This document shows positions 7,277-14,354 of a stretch of 33,358 nucleotides of DNA, piece after piece (position 1 is the first letter of the stretch; each line of letters starts with the position of its first letter). The stretch is taken from contig JAYQVH010000026.1 in assembly GCA_038148375.1 (NCBI GenBank), forward strand, positions 1 to 33,358, given 5' to 3'. A program made the position numbers and the translations under genes. The notes under the pieces are model-generated. The model ran no database searches. It was not told the origin of the DNA and saw nothing but the letters and a program-made list of their open reading frames with translations. This stretch comes from CAWUEX02 sp038148375. Lineage in GTDB: Bacteria; Pseudomonadota; Alphaproteobacteria; Rhodospirillales; Rhodospirillaceae.

Positions 7277-7810
7277 ATGTCACGTGTAGGAAAATATCCG
7301 GTCTCTATTCCTGACGGCGTTACCGTCACCATTGACGGCAACAAGGTTACGGCAAAGGGCAAACGCGGCGAACTCACCTACATGACGTCCGAAGAAATTG
7401 AGGCCGTCATCGCCGACAACGAAGTCTCGGTTAAGCCGAAGACCAAATCCGCGACGGCGCGTATGATGTGGGGCACCACCCGGTCTCTGATTGAAAACAT
7501 GGTCGTCGGTGTCAGTGACGGTTTTACGCGGACGCTCGAAATCGAAGGCGTTGGCTACAAGGCGCAGGCGCAGGGCAAGACTCTGGTGCTGAGCCTCGGC
7601 TTTTCGCACGACGTCAACTTCCCGGTACCTGAGGGTGTCGAGATTAAGACGCCGTCGCCGACACAGATCGAAATCACCGGATCGGACCGTCAGCAAGTCG
7701 GTCAGGTCGCAGCAGTCATTCGCGCCTACCGTCCGCCCGAGCCCTATAAGGGCAAAGGCGTACGCTATGCCGGCGAGTACATCCTGCGCAAAGAAGGCAA
7801 GAAGAAGTAA
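7277..7810 (+). CDS. rplF: 50S ribosomal protein L6
   Basis: L6 is made of two duplicated alpha/beta domains and lies near the sarcin-ricin loop and factor-binding site. The 177-aa protein begins MSRVGKYPVSIPDGVTVTI. It carries LEIEGVGYKAQAQGKTLVLSLG at the domain junction and the classic signature PEPYKGKGVRYAGEYILRKEGKK at the C-terminus. The start lies 11 nt after the rpsH stop with TAGGAA upstream. Length matches the family (175-180). Confidence 0.97.
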   Translation: MSRVGKYPVSIPDGVTVTIDGNKVTAKGKRGELTYMTSEEIEAVIADNEVSVKPKTKSATARMMWGTTRSLIENMVVGVSDGFTRTLEIEGVGYKAQAQGKTLVLSLGFSHDVNFPVPEGVEIKTPSPTQIEITGSDRQQVGQVAAVIRAYRPPEPYKGKGVRYAGEYILRKEGKKK

Positions 7811-7821
7811 GGACAGGCACG

Positions 7822-8184
7822 ATGACTACCGCCATCAAACTATTCAATCGCCGCAAGTCGCGCACGCGCTTCAAGTTGCGCAAGATGCGCAACAAACTGC
7901 CGCGTCTGTCGGTGTTCCGTTCGGGCCGGCATATTTACGCGCAGGTGATCAACGACGTCGACGGCAAGACAATGGCCGCCGCCTCGTCACTGGATGCCGA
8001 TATTTCCAAGCAGGCGCCGAAAGGCTGCACCATGGAAGCGGCCCAGCTCGTCGGCAAGACCGTGGCCGAGCGCGCCAAGACGGCCGGCGTCACTCAGGTC
8101 GTATTCGACCGCGGCGGCTACAAGTATCACGGCCGCGTCAAAGCTCTGGCTGACGCGGCGCGGGAAGGCGGCCTGTCGTTCTGA
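7822..8184 (+). CDS. rplR: 50S ribosomal protein L18
   Basis: L18 binds 5S rRNA together with L5 in the central protuberance. The 120-aa sequence carries the family blocks LPRLSVFRSGRHIYAQVINDV and VVFDRGGYKYHGRVKALADAAREGGL at the C-terminus. The basic N-terminal arm (RRKSRTRFKLRKMR) precedes the globular domain. The AAGGA site at 7808-7812 overlaps the end of rplF. A 26-nt gap with AAGGAAGGA separates it from rpsE. Confidence 0.97.
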   Translation: MTTAIKLFNRRKSRTRFKLRKMRNKLPRLSVFRSGRHIYAQVINDVDGKTMAAASSLDADISKQAPKGCTMEAAQLVGKTVAERAKTAGVTQVVFDRGGYKYHGRVKALADAAREGGLSF

Positions 8185-8210
8185 CAGGGGCCGAAGGAAG
8201 GACTAAAGAT

Positions 8211-8792
8211 ATGGCACGTTCACCCAATAACGCCGATCACCGCGAACGGGATAAGGACGACGATCTCGTCGACAAGCTCGTTCACATCAATCGCGTTGCC
8301 AAAGTGGTCAAAGGCGGACGCCGGTTCGCATTTGCCGCATTGGTTGTCGTCGGCGATATGAAGGGCCGCGTCGGTTACGGATCGGGTAAGGCGCGCGAAG
8401 TGCCCGAAGCGATCCGCAAGGCGACCGAGCAGGCGAAGCGCACGCTGATTCGCGTGCCGCTGCGCGAAGGCCGCACGCTCCATCATGACATCAAGGGCAA
8501 GTACGGCGCCGGTAAGGTCGTTCTGCGCACAGCTCCTCCGGGAACCGGCATCATCGCCGGCGGTCCGATGCGCGCTGTATTCGAAACGATGGGCGTGCAG
8601 GACGTCGTTGCCAAGAGCCAGGGCTCGAATAACCCCTACAACATGGTCAAGGCGACCTTCGAAGCGTTAAAGGGTCTGAAGTCGCCGCGCATGATCGCCA
8701 GCAAGCGCGGCAAGAAGGTCGCGGATATTGTTGGCCGCCGCGAAGACGCAGGGCAGACGCGCGATGAAGTCGTTACCAAGGAGGCGTCGTAA
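8211..8792 (+). CDS. rpsE: 30S ribosomal protein S5
   Basis: S5 lines the mRNA entry channel with S3 and S4 and is involved in decoding fidelity and spectinomycin sensitivity. The 193-aa protein has a polar N-terminal arm and the S5 dsRBD-like domain with VVKGGRRFAFAALVVVGD, which includes the spectinomycin-loop region. The C-terminal domain contains APPGTGIIAGGPMRAVFE and KSQGSNNPYNMVKATFEAL. The tail is about 25 residues longer than in E. coli, as is common in alphaproteobacteria. The stop overlaps the rpmD start by one base. Confidence 0.97.
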   Translation: MARSPNNADHRERDKDDDLVDKLVHINRVAKVVKGGRRFAFAALVVVGDMKGRVGYGSGKAREVPEAIRKATEQAKRTLIRVPLREGRTLHHDIKGKYGAGKVVLRTAPPGTGIIAGGPMRAVFETMGVQDVVAKSQGSNNPYNMVKATFEALKGLKSPRMIASKRGKKVADIVGRREDAGQTRDEVVTKEAS

Positions 8793-8995
8793 TGGCCGCG
8801 AAGAAGAAAGCGGACGCGACAGTTACGGTGACTCAGATCGGCAGTCCGATCGGCCGCCATAAGTCGCAGCGCGAAACGCTTAAGGGTCTGGGACTGAATA
8901 AGATGCATCGCACGCGCACGCTGGAAGATACTCCGGCTGTTCGCGGCATGATCAATAAGGTCCAGCACCTCGTACGGGTTGAAACGGCGGACTAA
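8792..8995 (+). CDS. rpmD: 50S ribosomal protein L30
   Basis: L30 is a small alpha/beta large-subunit protein. The 67-aa product shows the conserved core VTQIGSPIGRHKSQRETLKG followed by LNKMHRTRTLEDTPAVRGMI and VQHLVRVE. It is translationally coupled to rpsE by a TAATG overlap. Length is normal (about 60 plus a short Lys-rich N-terminal extension). It is followed by a 49-nt spacer that contains a strong hairpin. Confidence 0.96.
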   Translation: MAAKKKADATVTVTQIGSPIGRHKSQRETLKGLGLNKMHRTRTLEDTPAVRGMINKVQHLVRVETAD

Positions 8996-9012
8996 CGCCG
9001 CCACCTAAATCA

Positions 9013-9031
9013 GATGCCGCTCGGCGGCATC
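9013..9031 (+). promoter_or_regulatory. Stem-loop directly before the rplO ribosome site
   Basis: A perfect 8-bp stem (GATGCCGC at 9013-9020, GCGGCATC at 9024-9031) closes a 3-nt loop. It abuts the AGGAAGG Shine-Dalgarno (9032-9038) of rplO. There is no T-tract, so it is not a terminator. A role in mRNA processing or in rplO translation is inference. Confidence 0.55.
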
Positions 9032-9044
9032 AGGAAGGTTCGAA

Positions 9045-9617
9045 ATGCAGTTGAATCAGTTGAAAGACAAACCGGGCGCGACCAAGAAGCGCATGCGCGT
9101 CGGGCGCGGTGCCGGGTCGGGCAAGGGTAAGACCGCTGGGCGCGGTTACAAGGGGCAGAAATCCCGGACCGGTGTGTCGATCACCGGTTTTGAAGGCGGC
9201 CAAATGCCGATTTACCGCCGCCTGCCGAAGCGTGGTTTCAACGCCCTTAACCCGTCGGAATTCGCGGTCGTCAATATCGGCCGGATCCAGCAGGCTGTCG
9301 ACGCTGGGCGCTTGGATGCGTCCAAGCCGGTTGATGGCGCTGCTTTGGAGACTGCCGGGCTGGTGCGCACGCGCCGTGACGGCGTACGCCTGCTGGCCTC
9401 GGGAGAACTCAAGGCGAAGATCGAAATCACGGTTGATCACGCGTCCGCTGGCGCGCAGGCGGCCGTCGAAAAGGCAGGTGGCAGCGTTACCATTATCGCG
9501 CCGTCCGCCGTCGAGGTGGCGAAGGAAGGGCAGCGCGAAAAGACCAAAGCGAAAGTAAAGGCCAAAGCTGACGCGAAAGCGAAAGCCAGCGGCAAAAAAG
9601 CCGAGGGCGACGAGTAA
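9045..9617 (+). CDS. rplO: 50S ribosomal protein L15 with basic Lys/Ala tail
   Basis: L15 threads through 23S rRNA in late 50S assembly. The N-terminal part (residues 1-60) has the Gly/Arg/Lys-rich pattern KKRMRVGRGAGSGKGKTAGRG and the conserved GFEGGQMPIYRRLPKRGF. The C-terminal globular domain follows to about residue 160. At 190 aa it is about 45 residues longer than E. coli L15. The extra part is a Lys/Ala repeat-like tail (about 165-190, AKVKAKADAKAKASGKK). Similar basic tails occur in other alphaproteobacterial L15 proteins. secY starts 5 nt after the stop. Confidence 0.97.
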   Translation: MQLNQLKDKPGATKKRMRVGRGAGSGKGKTAGRGYKGQKSRTGVSITGFEGGQMPIYRRLPKRGFNALNPSEFAVVNIGRIQQAVDAGRLDASKPVDGAALETAGLVRTRRDGVRLLASGELKAKIEITVDHASAGAQAAVEKAGGSVTIIAPSAVEVAKEGQREKTKAKVKAKADAKAKASGKKAEGDE

Positions 9618-9622
9618 CGCCA

Positions 9623-10984
9623 ATGGCCTCAGCTGCCGATCAACTTGCCGCGAATGTCAACTTTGGCGTTTTTGCGAAAGCGACCGACCTCAAGCGCCGT
9701 ATTTGGTTCACGCTTGGGGCATTGATCGTTTATCGCGCCGGTACGTTCATCACGCTTCCGGGGATCGACCCGCAGGTCATGGCAGACATCATGGCGCAGC
9801 AGAGCGCCGGTGTGCTCGGCATGTTCGACGTTTTCGCCGGCGGCGCTTTGTCGCGTATGAGCATCTTCGCGCTCAACATCATGCCGTACATCTCGGCTGC
9901 CATCATCATGCAGCTCATGGCAGCGGTGAACCCCGCTGTCGAGCAGATGAAGAAAGAGGGTGTCAGTGGCCGCATCCGCATGAATCAGTACACGCGGTAT
10001 CTGACGGTCGGCATTTGTATTTTGCAGTCGTTCGGCATTGCATCCGGTCTGGAAGGTGCCACCAGTTCGACCGGTGCGCCGGCGGTCCTCAACCCCGGGC
10101 TGTTTTTCAAATTTACGACCATGATCACCCTGGTCGGCGGAACGATGTTCCTCGTCTGGCTGGGTGAGCAGATCAGCGAACGCGGGATCGGCCAGGGTAT
10201 TTCCATGCTCATCTTTGCGGGAATTGTCGCTGGGTTGCCGGGCGCCATTGCCCAAACACTGGAATTGGGCCGGACCGGCGCGATGTCGCCGCTCACGATC
10301 GTCGGACTGATGGTTGGCATTTTCGTCACCATCTACTTCATTTGCTTCATTGAGCTGGCACAACGGCGCATCGTCGTCCAATACCCTAAGCGTCAGGTCG
10401 GCAACAAAATGTTTGGCGGTGAAAACTCCCACCTGCCGCTCAAGCTCAACACCGCCGGCGTCATCCCCGCGATCTTCGCCAGCTCTGTTCTGCTGATGCC
10501 GCTGACGGTTGCCGGATTACAGGGCGGGGCGGTCGATCCGGGCGGCGAAGGCGGGTTCATGGCCACGATCGGGGTCTTGCTGGGCCGCGGCCAGCCGCTT
10601 TACCTGCTGTTGTATTCGGCCGGGATCGCGTTCTTTGCGTTCTTCTATACCGCGCTGGTCTTCAATCCGGCTGATACGGCGGAGAACCTCCGTAAGTACG
10701 GCGGTTTCGTGCCGGGTATCCGTCCGGGCAAGAATACCGCGGAATACTTGGATTACGTTCTCACGCGTCTGACCACAGTCGGTGCCACCTATCTCATCAT
10801 CGTATGTCTGCTGCCGGAGATTTTGATCTCGCGCATGAACGTGACGTTCTACTTTGGCGGTACAAGCCTGCTGATTGTCGTCAACGTCACGATCAACACC
10901 ATGCAGCAGATTCAGTCACACTTGCTGGCGCATCAATATGAAGGCCTGATCAAGAAATCCCGGATCAGGGGGCGCGGCCGATGA
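9623..10984 (+). CDS. secY: Preprotein translocase subunit SecY
   Basis: SecY is the ten-helix channel of the Sec translocon in the inner membrane. It works with SecE and SecG, and with SecA or the ribosome as motor. The 453-aa sequence shows the family hallmarks: ALGIMPYISA-like FALNIMPYISAAIIMQL in TM2, GIGQGISMLIFAG in TM4-5, QRRIVVQYPKRQVG in the large cytoplasmic loop C4, and NPADTAENLRKYGGFVPGIRPG in loop C5. It is placed in the spc operon after rplO, as in nearly all bacteria. The stop overlaps the adk start (ATGA), coupling the two. Confidence 0.98.
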   Translation: MASAADQLAANVNFGVFAKATDLKRRIWFTLGALIVYRAGTFITLPGIDPQVMADIMAQQSAGVLGMFDVFAGGALSRMSIFALNIMPYISAAIIMQLMAAVNPAVEQMKKEGVSGRIRMNQYTRYLTVGICILQSFGIASGLEGATSSTGAPAVLNPGLFFKFTTMITLVGGTMFLVWLGEQISERGIGQGISMLIFAGIVAGLPGAIAQTLELGRTGAMSPLTIVGLMVGIFVTIYFICFIELAQRRIVVQYPKRQVGNKMFGGENSHLPLKLNTAGVIPAIFASSVLLMPLTVAGLQGGAVDPGGEGGFMATIGVLLGRGQPLYLLLYSAGIAFFAFFYTALVFNPADTAENLRKYGGFVPGIRPGKNTAEYLDYVLTRLTTVGATYLIIVCLLPEILISRMNVTFYFGGTSLLIVVNVTINTMQQIQSHLLAHQYEGLIKKSRIRGRGR

Positions 10985-11637
10985 GTGGGCACCGTTTGAT
11001 CCTGATGGGACCGCCGGGCGGCGGCAAAGGGACGCAAGCGAAGCGTCTGGTCGAGCACTACAGCATCGTCCAGCTGTCGACCGGGGACATGCTGCGCGCG
11101 GCCGTAGCGGCCGGAACCGAGCTTGGCAAGCAGGCTAAGGCGATTATGGATGCCGGCAAGCTTGTGTCCGATGAGATCGTCATCGGCATGATTTCCGAAC
11201 GTCTTGACGAGCCCGATTGCACCAATGGCTTCATTCTTGATGGTTTCCCGCGCACGGTGGCCCAGGCCGAAGGTCTGGCCGGGGTTTTGGAAGACAAAAA
11301 CTTCACCCTCGATGCGGTGATTGAAATTCGTGTCCCTGATCAAAATCTGGTCGACCGCATCACCGGGCGCTTTACCTGCGCCAAGTGCGGAGAGGGCTAT
11401 CACGACCAGCACAAGCAGCCCAAGACGGACGGCGTGTGCGACGTTTGCGGCGGAACGGAGTTTACCCGCCGCGCAGACGACAACGCAGAGACGGTGAAAT
11501 CCCGTCTCAAGGCGTATCACGAGCAAACATCACCCCTTCTCCCGTTTTACGAGAGTCAGGGGCTGTTGTCGGTGGTCGACGGCGACCAGGATATGGCAGC
11601 CGTAACTACTGAAATTAAAAGGATTTTGGACAGTTGA
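10981..11637 (+). CDS. adk: Adenylate kinase with zinc-binding lid
   Basis: Adenylate kinase interconverts ATP + AMP and 2 ADP in the cytoplasm. The 218-aa protein has the P-loop GPPGGGKGTQ (residues 10-19), the AMP-binding and CORE motif GFILDGFPRTVAQAE, and the arginine-rich LID. The LID contains four cysteines in a CxxC...CxxC pattern (Cys133, 136, 153, 156). That arrangement is the zinc-binding long form known from Gram-positive and many alphaproteobacterial enzymes, unlike the His/Ser-based E. coli lid. The ATG at 10981 overlaps the secY stop by 4 nt. The next gene, rpsM, is separated by 100 nt that hold a promoter. Confidence 0.97.
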   Translation: MSGHRLILMGPPGGGKGTQAKRLVEHYSIVQLSTGDMLRAAVAAGTELGKQAKAIMDAGKLVSDEIVIGMISERLDEPDCTNGFILDGFPRTVAQAEGLAGVLEDKNFTLDAVIEIRVPDQNLVDRITGRFTCAKCGEGYHDQHKQPKTDGVCDVCGGTEFTRRADDNAETVKSRLKAYHEQTSPLLPFYESQGLLSVVDGDQDMAAVTTEIKRILDS

Positions 11638-11644
11638 GGGTGAG

Positions 11645-11679
11645 TTGACAGGGGGAAGAGCCTGCCTATAATGGCGCGC
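11645..11679 (+). promoter_or_regulatory. Perfect sigma70 consensus promoter before rpsM
   Basis: TTGACA at 11645-11650 and TATAAT at 11667-11672 are exact -35 and -10 consensus hexamers with a 16-bp spacer. The following seven bases, GGCGCGC (11673-11679), form a GC-only discriminator. The start of transcription would fall near 11679-11680, about 58 nt before the rpsM start. By position it would drive the alpha operon (rpsM-rpsK-rpoA-rplQ) independently of read-through from adk. GC-rich discriminators are associated with stringent (ppGpp/DksA) control of ribosomal promoters; its operation here is inferred. Confidence 0.85.
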
Positions 11680-11737
11680 TTTTCCGGCTGGGCCGAGCGC
11701 TCTCGACACAATTGATCGCGAAGAAGGAGTACGGGCT

Positions 11738-12115
11738 TTGGCGCGTATTGCAGGCGTTAACATACCGACGAACAAGCGGGTTCCAATTGCGTTGACTTAC
11801 ATCTTCGGCATTGGACGTACCCGCGCAATGGACATTTGTCAGAAGGCTGGCATCGACGTCGCACTGCGCGTCAATCAGCTGTCGGACGATGAAGTCACGC
11901 GCGTGCGCGACATCATCGACCAGGACTATGTCATTGAGGGCGATTTGCGCCGTGAAACGGCGATGAACATTAAGCGCCTGATGGACCTCGGCTGCTACCG
12001 CGGCCTGCGCCATCGTAAGGGTCTCCCGGTGCGCGGCCAGCGGACGCACACCAATGCGCGGACGCGCAAAGGTCCTGCCAAGGCGATCGCCGGCAAGAAA
12101 AAAGTAACGAAGTAA
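11738..12115 (+). CDS. rpsM: 30S ribosomal protein S13 (TTG start)
   Basis: S13 sits at the top of the 30S head, dimerises with S19 and bridges to L5 and the P-site tRNA. The 125-aa product begins with the invariant (M)ARIAGVNIPTNKRV and includes a helix-two-turn-helix region. It ends with the basic tail RGLRHRKGLPVRGQRTHTNARTRKG plus a Lys-rich end. The start codon is TTG at 11738, fixed by AAGGAG at 11724-11729 and by the family N-terminus; no ATG or GTG in frame would fit. TTG is unusual for a highly expressed ribosomal protein. First gene after the strong promoter upstream. Confidence 0.97.
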   Translation: MARIAGVNIPTNKRVPIALTYIFGIGRTRAMDICQKAGIDVALRVNQLSDDEVTRVRDIIDQDYVIEGDLRRETAMNIKRLMDLGCYRGLRHRKGLPVRGQRTHTNARTRKGPAKAIAGKKKVTK

Positions 12116-12130
12116 CGGACAAACGCACCC

Positions 12131-12520
12131 ATGGCCAAGCCAGCAGTAAAAACACGCAAAAAAGAGCGCAAGAACATCAGTTCCGGCATCGCGCATGTGA
12201 ACTCGACGTTCAACAACACTCTGATCACGATCACCGACGTGCAGGGGAACGCGATTTCCTGGTCGTCGGCCGGTGGTCAGGGCTTCAAGGGTTCGCGCAA
12301 GTCGACCCCGTACGCGGCTCAGGTTGCGGCGGAAGATGCCGGCAAGAAGGCAATGGACCATGGCATGAAGACGCTGTCGGTTCAGGTTAAGGGCCCGGGT
12401 AGTGGCCGTGAGTCCGCACTGCGTGCGTTGCAGTCGATAGGGTTCAACATCACTTCGATCCAGGACGTTACACCCATTCCGCACAATGGGTGCCGCCCGC
12501 GCAAACGCCGCCGGGTTTAG
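12131..12520 (+). CDS. rpsK: 30S ribosomal protein S11
   Basis: S11 forms part of the platform near the E site and Shine-Dalgarno duplex. The 129-aa protein contains the signature stretch IAHVNSTFNNTLITITD, GFKGSRKSTPYAAQVAAE and the C-terminal block IQDVTPIPHNGCRPRKRRRV. Family length is 129. The gene begins 15 nt after rpsM and is followed by a 95-nt spacer with two hairpins before rpoA. rpsD, which sits between rpsK and rpoA in E. coli, is absent here, as is common in alphaproteobacteria. Confidence 0.97.
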   Translation: MAKPAVKTRKKERKNISSGIAHVNSTFNNTLITITDVQGNAISWSSAGGQGFKGSRKSTPYAAQVAAEDAGKKAMDHGMKTLSVQVKGPGSGRESALRALQSIGFNITSIQDVTPIPHNGCRPRKRRRV

Positions 12521-12535
12521 TACGGTTACCAGATC

Positions 12536-12586
12536 GCCGGTCCGCACCTGGACCGGCATTCCGGGCGCTCCCATAAGTGTGCGCCC
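12536..12586 (+). promoter_or_regulatory. Two tandem stem-loops in the rpsK-rpoA spacer
   Basis: Hairpin A is a perfect 8-bp stem GCCGGTCC (12536-12543) / GGACCGGC (12550-12557) with a 6-nt loop. Hairpin B is a perfect 6-bp stem GGGCGC (12563-12568) / GCGCCC (12581-12586) with a 12-nt loop, followed by TTCACCTTT. They lie just upstream of the rpoA ribosome site. They could mark an mRNA processing point, a leaky attenuator or a translational operator; which one is not known. Confidence 0.5.
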
Positions 12587-12615
12587 TTCACCTTTGAAAG
12601 AAGCGGGATCACGCC

Positions 12616-13632
12616 GTGATACAGAAGAACTGGCAAGAGCTCATTAAACCGAACAAGCTCAACATCGAAGGTGGCGAGGACAACCGCCGCGTGGCCACCA
12701 TCGTCGCTGAGCCGCTGGAACGCGGCTTCGGCATCACGCTGGGCAACGCCCTGCGCCGCATTCTGCTGTCGTCACTGCAGGGTGCAGCCATCACCTCGAT
12801 CCGTATCGAGGGAGTTCTGCACGAATTCTCGTCCGTGCCGGGTGTGCGTGAAGACGTCACTGACCTGATCCTGAATATTAAACAGATCGCGCTTTCCATG
12901 CATGCCGAAGGCTCCAAGCGCATGACGCTGTCGGTCAAAGGCCCGGGCGAAGTCAAAGCGGGTCAGATCGACGCTCCTTCGGACATCGATATCATGAACC
13001 CGGATCTGGTGATCTGCCACCTCGACGACGGTGCAAACCTCGAAATCGAAATGGAAGTCAGCACCGGCAAGGGCTATGTCGCCGCGTCTCAGAACCGTAA
13101 GGAAGACGATGCAATCGGGGTGATCCCGGTTGACTCCATTTTCAGCCCGGTGCGCCGCGCGTCCTATTCTGTCGACAACACCCGCGTCGGTCAGGTTACT
13201 GACTACGATAAGCTGTCGATGAAAGTGGAAACCAACGGCTCAGTATCGCCAGAAGACGCCGTCGCACTTGCCGCACGCATTCTCCAGGACCAGCTGCAGC
13301 TGTTCATCAACTTCGAAGAGCCGACCCAGGCCTTCCACGAGCGTGCCGACGAAGATCTGTCGTTCAACAAGCATCTGCTGCGCAAGGTGGACGAACTCGA
13401 ACTGTCCGTGCGCTCGGCCAACTGCTTGAAGAACGACAATATCATCTACATTGGCGACCTTGTGCAGAAGACGGAAGCCGAAATGCTGCGCACCCCGAAC
13501 TTCGGACGTAAGTCGCTGAATGAGATCAAAGAAGTGCTGGCGCAGATGGGTCTGCACCTCGGCATGGAAGTCACCAACTGGCCGCCCGAGAATATCGAGG
13601 ATCTGGCCAAGAAACTCGAAGAGCCGTTCTAA
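12616..13632 (+). CDS. rpoA: RNA polymerase alpha subunit
   Basis: RpoA nucleates core RNA polymerase assembly as a dimer, and its C-terminal domain binds UP elements and activators. The 338-aa product has the alphaNTD with RGFGITLGNALRRILLSSL-type sequence (about residues 36-54). The alphaCTD (about 250-330) carries LRSANCLKN-like LSVRSANCLKNDNIIYIGDLV and the signature TPNFGRKSLNEIKEVLAQMGL. The start is GTG at 12616, with GAAAGAAGCGGG as a modest ribosome site. It lies in the alpha operon, 95 nt after rpsK and 130 nt before rplQ; both spacers contain potential RNA structure. Confidence 0.98.
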   Translation: MIQKNWQELIKPNKLNIEGGEDNRRVATIVAEPLERGFGITLGNALRRILLSSLQGAAITSIRIEGVLHEFSSVPGVREDVTDLILNIKQIALSMHAEGSKRMTLSVKGPGEVKAGQIDAPSDIDIMNPDLVICHLDDGANLEIEMEVSTGKGYVAASQNRKEDDAIGVIPVDSIFSPVRRASYSVDNTRVGQVTDYDKLSMKVETNGSVSPEDAVALAARILQDQLQLFINFEEPTQAFHERADEDLSFNKHLLRKVDELELSVRSANCLKNDNIIYIGDLVQKTEAEMLRTPNFGRKSLNEIKEVLAQMGLHLGMEVTNWPPENIEDLAKKLEEPF

Positions 13633-13653
13633 GCGAACGCTGTTCATCTATCC

Positions 13654-13739
13654 GGGCCATTCGGGCCCACCCCGCCTGTACAGACCAGCCGAATGGGCAG
13701 CTGGCAGGGGGATGCGAAATCGGTCTCGTGCGCGAGGCC
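13654..13739 (+). promoter_or_regulatory. Structured spacer between rpoA and rplQ
   Basis: Three possible helices are visible. A short hairpin pairs GGGCC (13654-13658) with GGCCC (13664-13668). A longer one pairs CCATTCGG (13657-13664) with CCGAATGG (13689-13696). The two share bases and cannot form together. A third hairpin (GGTCTCG 13722-13728 / CGAGGCC 13733-13739, loop TGCG, one G-T pair) stands just before the rplQ ribosome site at 13750-13755. No T-tract follows any of them. The arrangement may tune rplQ expression relative to rpoA; this is inference. Confidence 0.45.
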
Positions 13740-13762
13740 CCGTTAGGTAAGGAGGACGGATC

Positions 13763-14194
13763 ATGCGTCACGGTCTCAGCGGTCGTAAGTTAAACCGCAA
13801 AAGCCAGCATCGCCGCGCGATGTTCGCCAATTTGGCAAATGCCCTGTTCAAGCATGAACAGATCACCACCACGCTGCCCAAGGCCAAGGATTTGCGGCCC
13901 TACGCGGAACGCCTCATCACCCTTGCCAAGCGGGGCGATCTTCATGCCCGCCGCCAGGCCATGGCCAAGCTGCGCGACGAGACGGTTGTCTCCAAGCTGT
14001 TCAGTACCCTGGCCGAACGCTACGCGGACCGCTCCGGCGGATACACCCGCGTGCTCAAAGCCGGCTTCCGATATGGCGATGCCGCGCCGATGGCCGTGAT
14101 CGAACTGGTCGAGCGTGACACCGAAGCCAAAGGCCTGGATTCCGGCCCGGTGCAGGAAAAGGTGATCGACGAGGAGCTTCCGGCCGAACTCTAA
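13763..14194 (+). CDS. rplQ: 50S ribosomal protein L17
   Basis: L17 lies at the tunnel-exit side of the 50S subunit. The 143-aa product begins MRHGLSGRKLNRKSQHRRAMF, the family signature. It contains ITTTLPKAKDLRPYAERLITLAKRGD and GGYTRVLKAGFRYGDAAPMAVIELVER. A short acidic C-terminal extension follows, as in other alphaproteobacteria. AAGGAGGA (13749-13756) is a near-perfect ribosome site. It is the last gene of the alpha operon and is followed by an intrinsic terminator. Confidence 0.97.
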   Translation: MRHGLSGRKLNRKSQHRRAMFANLANALFKHEQITTTLPKAKDLRPYAERLITLAKRGDLHARRQAMAKLRDETVVSKLFSTLAERYADRSGGYTRVLKAGFRYGDAAPMAVIELVERDTEAKGLDSGPVQEKVIDEELPAEL

Positions 14195-14220
14195 GTCCGG
14201 CGGCGTTTCTTAAAGATTTG

Positions 14221-14250
14221 AAAGGCGGGTCTAATGGCCCGCCTTTTGTC
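14221..14250 (+). terminator. Intrinsic terminator after rplQ
   Basis: The stem AAAGGCGGG (14221-14229) pairs perfectly with CCCGCCTTT (14238-14246) around an 8-nt loop. It ends in TTTTGTCTTG. This closes the ribosomal supercluster. Confidence 0.9.
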
Positions 14251-14278
14251 TTGTTAGACTGCGGTTTCCACCTATATC
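14251..14278 (+). promoter_or_regulatory. Possible promoter for the DegP/HtrA protease gene
   Basis: TTGTTA (14251-14256) and TATATC (14273-14278) are separated by 16 bp, directly after the rplQ terminator and about 75 bp before the protease start. The match is 4/6 at both elements, so this is a weak prediction. A heat-shock or envelope-stress promoter type was considered but no clear motif was found. Confidence 0.35.
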
Positions 14279-14354
14279 TGCGGTCCCGTTTACGCCGGCA
14301 TTCTGCTATCAAGACGTATAAGGGGCGGGGACGGAAGACATAGGAGACGAGTCC

